This document shows positions 1 to 5,165 of a stretch of 5,474 nucleotides of DNA, piece by piece. The notes below the pieces were generated by a model. It was not told the origin of the DNA and ran no database searches. It saw nothing but the letters and a program-made list of their open reading frames with translations. How positions within the stretch are numbered: the stretch's first letter is position 1; every line of letters starts with the position of its first letter. Origin of the DNA: Candidatus Omnitrophota bacterium (GTDB taxonomy: Bacteria > Omnitrophota > Gorgyraeia > Gygaellales > Profunditerraquicolaceae); NCBI GenBank assembly GCA_030018895.1, contig JASEHM010000077.1, forward strand, positions 1 through 5,474, given 5' to 3'. The translations under genes were made by a program, and so were the position numbers.

Positions 1-27
1 TTCCCGCTTAAAGATTGCGGGAATGAC
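1..27. repeat. end of a dispersed palindromic repeat (GTCATTCCCGC family)
   Basis: A perfect 7-bp stem, TTCCCGC (1-7) and GCGGGAA (17-23), encloses a 9-nt loop and is followed by TGAC. Read on the minus strand it begins GTCATTCCCGC, the same 11 bases that start the repeat after ybeY at 5193. It is therefore probably one member of a dispersed family resembling the small ATTCCC...GGGAAT palindromes known from many bacterial genomes. The element is cut by the window edge, so its full length is unknown. It could also act as a transcription terminator for an upstream gene, but no T-run follows. Confidence 0.6.
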
Positions 28-42
28 ACTCTATCAGCTAAT

Positions 43-69
43 TTGGACAGCAATGCTATAAACTATAAA
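43..69 (+). promoter_or_regulatory. weak candidate promoter for aspS
   Basis: TGGACA at 44-49 resembles a -35 box (five of six matches to TTGACA). TATAAA at 64-69 resembles a -10 box, with a 14-nt gap that is shorter than the ideal 17. A second TATAAA lies at 57-62. The region is AT-rich and sits between a repeat and the aspS start, so a promoter here is plausible, but the spacing is poor. Confidence 0.25.
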
Positions 70-85
70 CTCATAACTTCTAATC

Positions 86-1495
86 ATGTTACGAACTCAT
101 ACTTGCGGAGAATTAACTATTAATGATATTGGCAAAGAAGTTACCCTTTGCGGCTGGGTAGGGAAACGCCGCGATCATGGTAAGCTTATCTTTATTGATA
201 TCCGCGACAGATACGGGCTCACCCAAATTGTTTTTATCCCCAAAGAGTCAGCCAATGCTTATGAAAAAGCGCAAGGCTTAAGAAATGAATTTGTAATAAA
301 AATAAAAGGAATTGTCAATAAAAGGCCGCAAGGAACTCTTAATCCTAAATTAAACACCGGAGAAATAGAGGTCCTGGTAAAAGAATTAGAAATTTTAAAT
401 ACAAGCCTTACCCCGCCCTTTGAAATAGAAGAAGACTCAGAAATTGCCGAAGAAAACAGGCTTAAATACCGTTACCTTGATCTAAGAAGAAAAAAGGTTT
501 TTAATAACCTTCTCTTAAGAAGCAGCCTTTATAAGATCTTACGCAACTTTTTAGATAAAGAAGGCTTTCTTGAATGCGAAACGCCCATACTTACAAAATC
601 CACTCCTGAAGGCGCAAGGGATTATCTTGTTCCTTCAAGGTTAAATCAAGGCCAATTCTTCGCTCTACCTCAATCGCCGCAGTTATTTAAACAGATATTA
701 ATGGTTGCCGGAATTGAAAAATACTACCAGATTGCCAAGTGTTTCAGGGATGAAGACTTACGGGCTGATCGCCAGCCGGAATTTACACAGATAGACCTTG
801 AAATGTCATTTGTAGATGAAGAGGATATCTTCTCTTTGACTGAAAGGTTAATGCAGTTAATTTTAAAGGAACTAAAGGGAATAGAAATCAAAATCCCTTT
901 TCCCCGGATTAGTTTTGATGAATCGCAAAAGAAATACGCAACAGACAAGCCTGACTTAAGGAATGGCTTAAATACTGATTTTGCCTTTGCCTGGGTAGTT
1001 GATTTTCCGCTTTTAAAATACAACAAAGAAGAAGACCGATGGGAAAGCGAACACCACCCTTTTACTGCACCCCGTCAAGAAGATTTAAAGCTGATAGAAG
1101 AAAACCCTCAAGGGATAAAAGCGCGCTCCTATGACCTAGTGTTAAACGGAACGGAACTCGGTTCAGGGTCAATAAGAATTCATAATCAAGAGCTGCAAGA
1201 AAGGATCTTTAACCTAATCGGCATAAATAAAGAGGATGCGCGCAGCCGTTTTGGTTTTCTTCTGGATGCCTTCCAATTCGGCGCGCCGCCGCATGCAGGC
1301 ATTGCCTTTGGCTTAGACAGGCTGCTGGCAATTTTAGCAAATGAAACAAGTATCAGGGAAGTAATCACCTTTCCCAAAACCTCAAGCGCATTCTGCCCGT
1401 TAACAAGCGCGCCTTCAAAGGTGGATGAAAAACAATTAAAGGAATTAGGGATAATTGTAAAAAAAGTAGAGAGCAACCCGCCAAAATTCATATAG
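86..1495 (+). CDS. aspS: aspartyl-tRNA synthetase, bacterial type but lacking the GAD insertion domain
   Basis: Class II aminoacyl-tRNA synthetase that activates aspartate with ATP and charges tRNA in the cytoplasm. The N-terminal OB-fold anticodon-binding domain spans about residues 1-105. The catalytic core has motif 1 near 155-168, the flipping loop STPEGARDY (172-180), QSPQLFKQ (196-203), motif 2 FRDEDLRADRQPEF (220-233), EHHPFT (322-327), the amino-acid-binding GSIRIHN (361-367) and motif 3 GIAFGLDRL (405-413). At 469 residues it is about 120 shorter than the usual bacterial enzyme of about 590. The GAD domain normally found between DKPDLRN (287-293) and WVVDFPLL (303-310) is replaced by nine residues. 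All catalytic motifs are intact and the frame is open, so it looks functional. His31 and Gly83 in the anticodon domain suggest the non-discriminating type. The ATG start gives the expected family N-terminus but has no Shine-Dalgarno sequence. The last codons and stop lie in an inverted repeat. Confidence 0.97.
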   Translation: MLRTHTCGELTINDIGKEVTLCGWVGKRRDHGKLIFIDIRDRYGLTQIVFIPKESANAYEKAQGLRNEFVIKIKGIVNKRPQGTLNPKLNTGEIEVLVKELEILNTSLTPPFEIEEDSEIAEENRLKYRYLDLRRKKVFNNLLLRSSLYKILRNFLDKEGFLECETPILTKSTPEGARDYLVPSRLNQGQFFALPQSPQLFKQILMVAGIEKYYQIAKCFRDEDLRADRQPEFTQIDLEMSFVDEEDIFSLTERLMQLILKELKGIEIKIPFPRISFDESQKKYATDKPDLRNGLNTDFAFAWVVDFPLLKYNKEEDRWESEHHPFTAPRQEDLKLIEENPQGIKARSYDLVLNGTELGSGSIRIHNQELQERIFNLIGINKEDARSRFGFLLDAFQFGAPPHAGIAFGLDRLLAILANETSIREVITFPKTSSAFCPLTSAPSKVDEKQLKELGIIVKKVESNPPKFI

Positions 1496-1535
1496 AATTT
1501 TGGCGAGGTCTCGCCAAAATCAAAGATTTTGGCGG
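1479..1535 (+). repeat. four alternating copies of a 9-base word forming competing hairpins
   Basis: The word CGCCAAAAT or its reverse complement occurs four times in alternating orientation, at 1479, 1497, 1512 and 1526. Adjacent copies can pair in three exclusive ways. Stem A is 1479-1489 with 1495-1505 (11 bp, loop ATATA). Stem B is 1497-1506 with 1511-1520 (10 bp, loop GGTC). Stem C is 1512-1521 with 1525-1534 (10 bp, loop AAA). Stem A contains the last aspS codons and part of its stop codon. The end of stem C is only six bases before the AGGAG ribosome binding site of the next gene. It could be a local palindrome amplification, a processing site or an attenuator-like switch. No T-run follows, so it is not an ordinary intrinsic terminator. 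Confidence 0.75.
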
Positions 1536-1540
1536 AAGAA

Positions 1541-1545
1541 AGGAG
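1541..1545 (+). promoter_or_regulatory. strong Shine-Dalgarno site of the LysM lipoprotein gene
   Basis: AGGAG lies nine bases before the ATG at 1555, which fixes that start. It is the only clear Shine-Dalgarno sequence among the five complete genes in the window. Confidence 0.85.
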
Positions 1546-1554
1546 AAACAAGGA

Positions 1555-2076
1555 ATGGATAAGCAAAAATTATTGTATACAGCAGTCTTATTTTTAACCA
1601 TTGTAATTTCAGGCTGTGCTGTTCGGACATATTCTTTAACTAGAAACAGGGTTGATCAAGGGTTAGGAGAAGGTAATCGCGGATACCTGATGGGAAGGCC
1701 AACAATGGATGGGGCTAAAGAGAGAAAAATAACACGAACCACGCAAATTGTTGAAATAGAAATAGGTTCGCCTTTAAAATTCCAAAAACTAAAACCGCAA
1801 TATGAAAAAACAACTCCGAGACAAGAAGTAGAAGAACTTTTAATTGAGGAGGCCGTACAAGAGGTGCCTGAATTTACAAAATTTGAAAAATATATAGTAC
1901 AGAAAAATGATACCTTGCAGAAAATTTCCCAAAAATTCTACGGCACAGCCAAAAAATGGCATAAAATTTATAACGCTAACAAGGATACCTTAAAAGGCCC
2001 GGATAAAATCTATCCCGGCAAGGAATTAAAGATCCCTGTCCAAGAAGATAGCCAGGCGCCAAAAAATCTTAAGTAA
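1555..2076 (+). CDS. LysM-domain lipoprotein, probably peptidoglycan-binding
   Basis: 173 residues. The N-terminus is a lipoprotein signal: Lys3 and Lys5, a hydrophobic stretch at 6-18, then the lipobox ISGC with Cys21 as the expected lipidated residue. Residue 22 is Ala rather than Asp, so in a Gram-negative it would be expected to reach the outer membrane. A polar, probably flexible region (22-108) includes RVDQGLGEGNRGYLMG (32-47) and an acidic stretch around 91-106. A single LysM domain follows at about 112-160, starting YIVQKNDTLQKISQKFYG and ending with IYPGKELKIP. LysM domains bind N-acetylglucosamine in peptidoglycan. No catalytic domain is present, so the likely role is anchoring or organising the envelope. 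It starts 59 nt after aspS in the same direction and may be cotranscribed with it. The function of the RVDQ...GYLMG segment is not known to me. Confidence 0.9.
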   Translation: MDKQKLLYTAVLFLTIVISGCAVRTYSLTRNRVDQGLGEGNRGYLMGRPTMDGAKERKITRTTQIVEIEIGSPLKFQKLKPQYEKTTPRQEVEELLIEEAVQEVPEFTKFEKYIVQKNDTLQKISQKFYGTAKKWHKIYNANKDTLKGPDKIYPGKELKIPVQEDSQAPKNLK

Positions 2077-2124
2077 TTTACCCTGAAAAGGCGTGGAAAC
2101 TACTTAAGATAATGCTGGGTTTTT
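2066..2124 (+). terminator. possible weak terminator overlapping the end of the LysM gene
   Basis: ATCTTAAGTA (2066-2075) and TACTTAAGAT (2101-2110) form a perfect 10-bp stem that includes most of the stop codon. The loop is 25 nt and five T bases follow at 2120-2124. CTGAAAA (2083-2089) can alternatively pair with TTTTCAG (2121-2127). The stem is AT-rich and the T-run lies nine bases beyond it, so terminator strength is doubtful. Confidence 0.3.
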
Positions 2125-2132
2125 CAGTATTA

Positions 2133-2147
2133 ACGAAGTGAGCAGCG
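2133..2147. repeat. fragment matching part of the neighbouring palindromic element
   Basis: These 15 bases match the reverse complement of 2249-2263 inside the MITE-like element at 14 of 15 positions, with ACGAAGTGAGC shared exactly. It looks like a decayed partial copy, or an extra outer arm, of the same repeat family. Confidence 0.5.
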
Positions 2148-2165
2148 TGCATAATTCTTCGCAAT

Positions 2166-2307
2166 CAGACTGTGTCATAATGACAAAAACACCGTCATTG
2201 CGAGGGCCGAAAGCCCGAAGCAATCTCTATCACCGTCGGAGATTACTTCGCCGCTCACTTCGTTCGCTCCTCGCAATGACGAAAAACACGAATTGCGACA
2301 CAGCCTG
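2166..2307. repeat. nested outer inverted arms around the MITE-like palindrome
   Basis: CAGACTGTGTC (2166-2176) and GACACAGCCTG (2297-2307) are inverted repeats matching at 10 of 11 positions. They lie 16 and 15 bases outside the terminal repeats of the inner element, so the whole region is one long imperfect palindrome of about 142 bp. The two intervening spacers are instead similar in direct orientation (ATGACAAAAACAC and ATGACGAAAAACAC), an unusual mixture of inverted and direct similarity. Confidence 0.6.
2193..2281. mobile_element. 89-bp MITE-like palindromic repeat with 13-bp terminal inverted repeats
   Basis: CGTCATTGCGAGG (2193-2205) and CCTCGCAATGACG (2269-2281) are perfect inverted repeats. 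Inner arms GAAGCAATCTC (2217-2227) and GAGATTACTTC (2239-2249) pair at 10 of 11 positions around an 11-nt loop. It matches a widespread type of non-coding bacterial palindrome beginning GTCATTGCGAGG and containing GAAGCAATCTC. It encodes no protein, so any movement would need an enzyme supplied elsewhere. It lies in the gap between the LysM gene and phoH. Confidence 0.75.
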
Positions 2308-2347
2308 AATGACGAAAAACACGAATTGCGACACAATCTGAATGACA
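2276..2347. repeat. 33-bp tandem direct repeat, two copies plus six bases
   Basis: Copies at 2276-2308 and 2309-2341 both begin ATGACGAAAAACACG and differ at only two bases (GC versus AT in ACAGCCTG and ACAATCTG). A partial third copy, ATGACA, occupies 2342-2347. The first copy starts inside the right terminal repeat of the MITE-like element, so the unit is the element end plus its flank, duplicated. With two adjacent copies and no spacers it is not a CRISPR array. The rest of the gap, 2348-2415, holds no gene and no clear promoter. Confidence 0.8.
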
Positions 2348-2415
2348 AAGTATAAGTTATGCACACCTCTCAACTAAGTAATTCCTTATTAATAGTCATT
2401 TGTACATCGTAATTT

Positions 2416-3408
2416 ATGGATAGAACAATCCAATTAGACACCTTAGAAGAAGCGCAGGCGCTTTTTGGGGCGCATGATAAAAACCTTAAAACAATAGAAA
2501 AAAGGTTTAAGGTTAAACTAACAGCAAGAGAAGAAACCTTAAACATCAACGGAACTTCTAATAATACCAAAAAGGCGCTTTTAGTGATTGAATATATCTT
2601 AAACGCGATCCGCTCAAGAGAGGCGGATTTAGAGGCAATTGATATATCCTGTCTGATAGCAAATTTCAAGAAAAATCTGCCCCTGCAAAAAGATAGCAAC
2701 ATTACCCATGCTAAACTCTCTGACTTTGCCTCTCAACAAACCCAAGGCTTTGTTCTCCGGCAGGTTCAAAACAGGCAAATAGGCCCTAAGACTGACGGCC
2801 AGCGCAGGTATGTAGAGGCGATAAAAAACCATGACATCGTTTTTGGAGTTGGGCCAGCAGGAACAGGCAAAACTTACCTTGCCATGGCCTGCGCAGTAGA
2901 AGCATTAAAAAACCAGGAAGTGCGCAGAATCATTCTTACCCGTCCGGCTATTGAAGCAGGCGAATCCTTAGGGTTCCTGCCAGGCGATATGCATGAAAAA
3001 ATATCTCCATATTTAAGGCCGCTTTATGACGCGCTTTACGATATGATGGATGCCGAACGTATTGAAAAATACTTAGAAACCGGAACTATTGAAGTTGCGC
3101 CATTAGCGTATATGCGGGGAAGAACCTTAAATGACGCCTTTATTATCCTTGATGAAGCGCAAAATGCTACCCGTGAACAAATGAAAATGTTTCTGACACG
3201 CTTAGGATTTGACTCCAAAACAGTGATCACCGGCGATATAACACAAAGTGATCTTCCTGAAGGCAAGCCTATCGGTTTAGAGCAGGCGCTTGATATATTA
3301 AAAGAGATAGAAGGGATAAAATTTATCTCATTTAACGGCGCCGACGTAGTGAGGCATGCGCTTGTGCAAAAAATCATCTTGGCATATGATAAATTTTCTG
3401 AAAAATAA
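2416..3408 (+). CDS. phoH: PhoH-family P-loop ATPase
   Basis: 330 residues, the usual PhoH length. The N-terminal KH-like region covers about 1-90. The PhoH ATPase domain follows, with GPKTDGQRRYVEAI (123-136), Walker A GPAGTGKT (146-153), TRPAIEAGESLGFLPG (175-190), Walker B FIILDEAQN (242-250), ITGDITQSDLP (271-281) and Arg313 in DVVRHALVQKI near the end. PhoH proteins are cytoplasmic ATPases related to helicase-type NTPases. The exact role is unsettled, but the persistent neighbourhood with ybeY suggests RNA or ribosome metabolism. The ATG start gives the normal N-terminus (IQLDTLEEAQALFG) but has no Shine-Dalgarno sequence. It is the first gene of an overlapping phoH-pgpH-ybeY cluster and lies downstream of a repeat-filled gap, so it probably has its own promoter. 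Confidence 0.95.
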   Translation: MDRTIQLDTLEEAQALFGAHDKNLKTIEKRFKVKLTAREETLNINGTSNNTKKALLVIEYILNAIRSREADLEAIDISCLIANFKKNLPLQKDSNITHAKLSDFASQQTQGFVLRQVQNRQIGPKTDGQRRYVEAIKNHDIVFGVGPAGTGKTYLAMACAVEALKNQEVRRIILTRPAIEAGESLGFLPGDMHEKISPYLRPLYDALYDMMDAERIEKYLETGTIEVAPLAYMRGRTLNDAFIILDEAQNATREQMKMFLTRLGFDSKTVITGDITQSDLPEGKPIGLEQALDILKEIEGIKFISFNGADVVRHALVQKIILAYDKFSEK

Positions 3409-4798
3409 AATTCTTCAAACTAAAATCAGGGGTTTGCGGCTAAAATTCCTTTTTTTATGCCCTCTGATTTTTCTTTTTAGCCGCATCATCCATGCCAACC
3501 TGATAATTCCGGCATTTCTATTATCTTTATGGCTATACCTTCAATTTAGAAAACAGGATTTAAAAAACTTCAACCTCCTTTATTTAAGTTTATTATTTCT
3601 GATCACATTTACCAGCAGTTACTTCTTTGTTGAGCAAGAAATACCCTTATTCTACCTGCCTTTCGCAACGCTGCCCATGTTATTAACGTTGTTATTTAAT
3701 AATATAGAAATATCCCTCATTGTTACGCTTGGGACAGCCGTATCAATTGCCTCTCTATTAGACAGCCCCTTTCAATTAAACATAGCTATGCTTTATTTAA
3801 TAAGCGGTACAGTATCAAGTATCCTGGTAAAAGAAGCACGTAAACGCTCAAGCATTATCAAGGCAGGCCTCCTCGTGGGCGCCACTCAGATCATTTCTTT
3901 GATTCTTGCTGACAATTTGTGGATCGGGCTGTCCACTAGATATCTTTTACTTATAAGCAATGGGTTTGTGTCAGCTATTTTGGTATTAGGTATACTGCCT
4001 ATTTTTGAGTACTTATTTAAAACAATTACCAACATTAGCCTTCTGGAGCTGGCGGATTTTAGCCATCCACTCCTAAAGCGCCTAACCATTGAAGCTCCCG
4101 GCACATACCACCATAGCCTTATAGTAGGGAATCTTTCAGAGAGCGCCTCAAACGCAATCTATGCTAACGGACTATTAGCAAGGATAGGCGGCTATTATCA
4201 TGATATAGGCAAACTCATAAGGCCTGAGTATTTCGGCGAAAACCAAAGCGTAAATGAGAACAAACATGACGCACTTCCTCCTACAATGAGTAAACTTATA
4301 ATTATGAGCCATGTCAAAGAAGGGACGGATCTTGCAAAAAAATACAGGCTCAACCCCCTGCTTATTGATTTTATAGAACAACATCACGGAAAGAGCCTTA
4401 TTTATTTTTTTTACCGCCGGGCGTTAGAAACCTCGGGAGAAGAAAAAGAGGTAAAAGAGGAAGTTTTTCGCTACCCCGGGCCGCTTCCGAAAACCAAAGA
4501 AACAGCTATAGTGCTTCTTGCGGATTCAGTAGAGGCGGCAGTCAGGGCATTAAAAGAAGAGGATCCTTCAAAAATCAAAGAAGAAGTGCACAGGATTATC
4601 AACGATAAATTTGTCGACGGGCAGCTCAATAAATGCAATTTAACCTTAAATGATTTAGAAAAAATTTCGGAAGTATTTGTCAAGATACTAACAGGCATAT
4701 ACCACAGCCGGATAAGCTATTTAAAAAGTGATAACCATAATAAATCTTCAAGAGAAGATTCCCGTCTGCCCAAAAAAGATAAAGAAAGCAGCCTCTAA
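3386..4798 (+). CDS. pgpH: PgpH-type membrane HD-domain phosphohydrolase lacking the extracellular sensor domain
   Basis: Integral membrane protein of the 7TMR-HD family, whose characterised members (PgpH) hydrolyse c-di-AMP to pApA. From this start it has 470 residues. Seven or eight hydrophobic segments lie at about 20-35, 39-53, 64-82, 87-104, 108-126, 131-148, 158-175 and 186-206. The cytoplasmic HD domain follows: EAPGTYHHS (236-244), YYHDIGK (270-276) with His272-Asp273, MSHVKEG (307-313), EQHHGKS (331-337) and LLADSVEAA (377-385) with Asp380, so all expected metal ligands seem present. Characterised PgpH proteins have about 710 residues, with a large extracellular 7TMR-HDED domain after the first membrane segment. 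Here only about four residues separate the first two segments. An alternative ATG at 3356 would add ten residues coded within phoH. Neither start has a good Shine-Dalgarno sequence. The 3386 start gives a 23-nt overlap with phoH and suggests translational coupling. The C-terminal tail (about 447-470) is polar and charged and overlaps ybeY. Substrate is inferred from the family. Confidence 0.92.
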   Translation: MINFLKNKILQTKIRGLRLKFLFLCPLIFLFSRIIHANLIIPAFLLSLWLYLQFRKQDLKNFNLLYLSLLFLITFTSSYFFVEQEIPLFYLPFATLPMLLTLLFNNIEISLIVTLGTAVSIASLLDSPFQLNIAMLYLISGTVSSILVKEARKRSSIIKAGLLVGATQIISLILADNLWIGLSTRYLLLISNGFVSAILVLGILPIFEYLFKTITNISLLELADFSHPLLKRLTIEAPGTYHHSLIVGNLSESASNAIYANGLLARIGGYYHDIGKLIRPEYFGENQSVNENKHDALPPTMSKLIIMSHVKEGTDLAKKYRLNPLLIDFIEQHHGKSLIYFFYRRALETSGEEKEVKEEVFRYPGPLPKTKETAIVLLADSVEAAVRALKEEDPSKIKEEVHRIINDKFVDGQLNKCNLTLNDLEKISEVFVKILTGIYHSRISYLKSDNHNKSSREDSRLPKKDKESSL

Positions 4799-5165
4799 GA
4801 TTTTTTCTTTAACTGGAAAAAGTTTATCCAAGGATCAAATAACCATCTGTTTTACAACCGATAAAACTGTCAAGAAATTAAACTTAAAATACTTGCACTC
4901 TAACACCTCCACTGATGTCTTAGTATTTGATCTTACAGAAAAAATTTCAAGGTATATGATAGCAGATATAATTATATCTGCGGAAAAAGCTATCCACAAC
5001 GCTAAAATTTTCAAGACCACGCCTGCATATGAACTTTTTCTATACCTGACACATGGGATTCTTCATCTCTTAGGTTATGATGATAAAACTAAAAAACAAA
5101 GGGAAAGGATGCATAAACAGGAGAAGGATATCTTAGAAATCTTAGGCGTTAAAGTTAGCCATTGA
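4728..5165 (+). CDS. ybeY: YbeY endoribonuclease / 16S rRNA maturation factor, variant with GYDD motif
   Basis: 145 residues, normal for the family. YbeY is a metal-dependent RNase that acts in 16S rRNA 3'-end maturation and 70S ribosome quality control. The N-terminal strand ITIINLQ (2-8) and the segment LNLKYLHSNTSTDVLVFD (51-68) are typical, as is the metal site in THGILHLLGYDD (108-119). The usual ligands are three His in HGxxHxxGYDH. Here they would be His109, His113 and Asp119, so the third His is replaced by Asp. The Arg usually found in NxxYR is Leu56. Both changes recall YbeY forms I associate with Bacteroidetes, so the protein is probably active. The start is GTG without a clear Shine-Dalgarno sequence. 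It was chosen because the conserved first strand begins there and the next Met is residue 77. The gene overlaps pgpH by 71 nt in another frame. Confidence 0.93.
   Translation: MITIINLQEKIPVCPKKIKKAASKIFSLTGKSLSKDQITICFTTDKTVKKLNLKYLHSNTSTDVLVFDLTEKISRYMIADIIISAEKAIHNAKIFKTTPAYELFLYLTHGILHLLGYDDKTKKQRERMHKQEKDILEILGVKVSH

Noticed and set aside
962..994. Frameshift or pseudogene in aspS to explain the missing domain
   Set aside because: The frame stays open and both sides of the junction match the family without extra or broken residues, so it is an in-frame architectural loss.
1497..1520. Intrinsic terminator after aspS
   Set aside because: The stem is good but no T-run follows, and the region continues into further pairing arms and a ribosome binding site.
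1186..1566. Minus-strand open frame across the end of aspS
   Set aside because: It is an antisense shadow of a well-supported gene and crosses the palindromic array. The translation has no recognisable domain.
2276..2347. CRISPR array
   Set aside because: Two directly adjacent copies without spacers, an origin in a mobile-element end, and no cas genes nearby.
2175..2366. 63-codon minus-strand open frame with a repeated FRLCRNSCFSS segment
   Set aside because: It is the translation of the MITE-like element and the 33-bp tandem repeat. The protein repeat comes from the DNA repeat, and there is no ribosome binding site or known domain.
3356..3385. Ten-residue longer start for pgpH
   Set aside because: The extra residues lie in the phoH C-terminal coding region and look unrelated to the family, and GAGG is only one base before that ATG. 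It remains possible.
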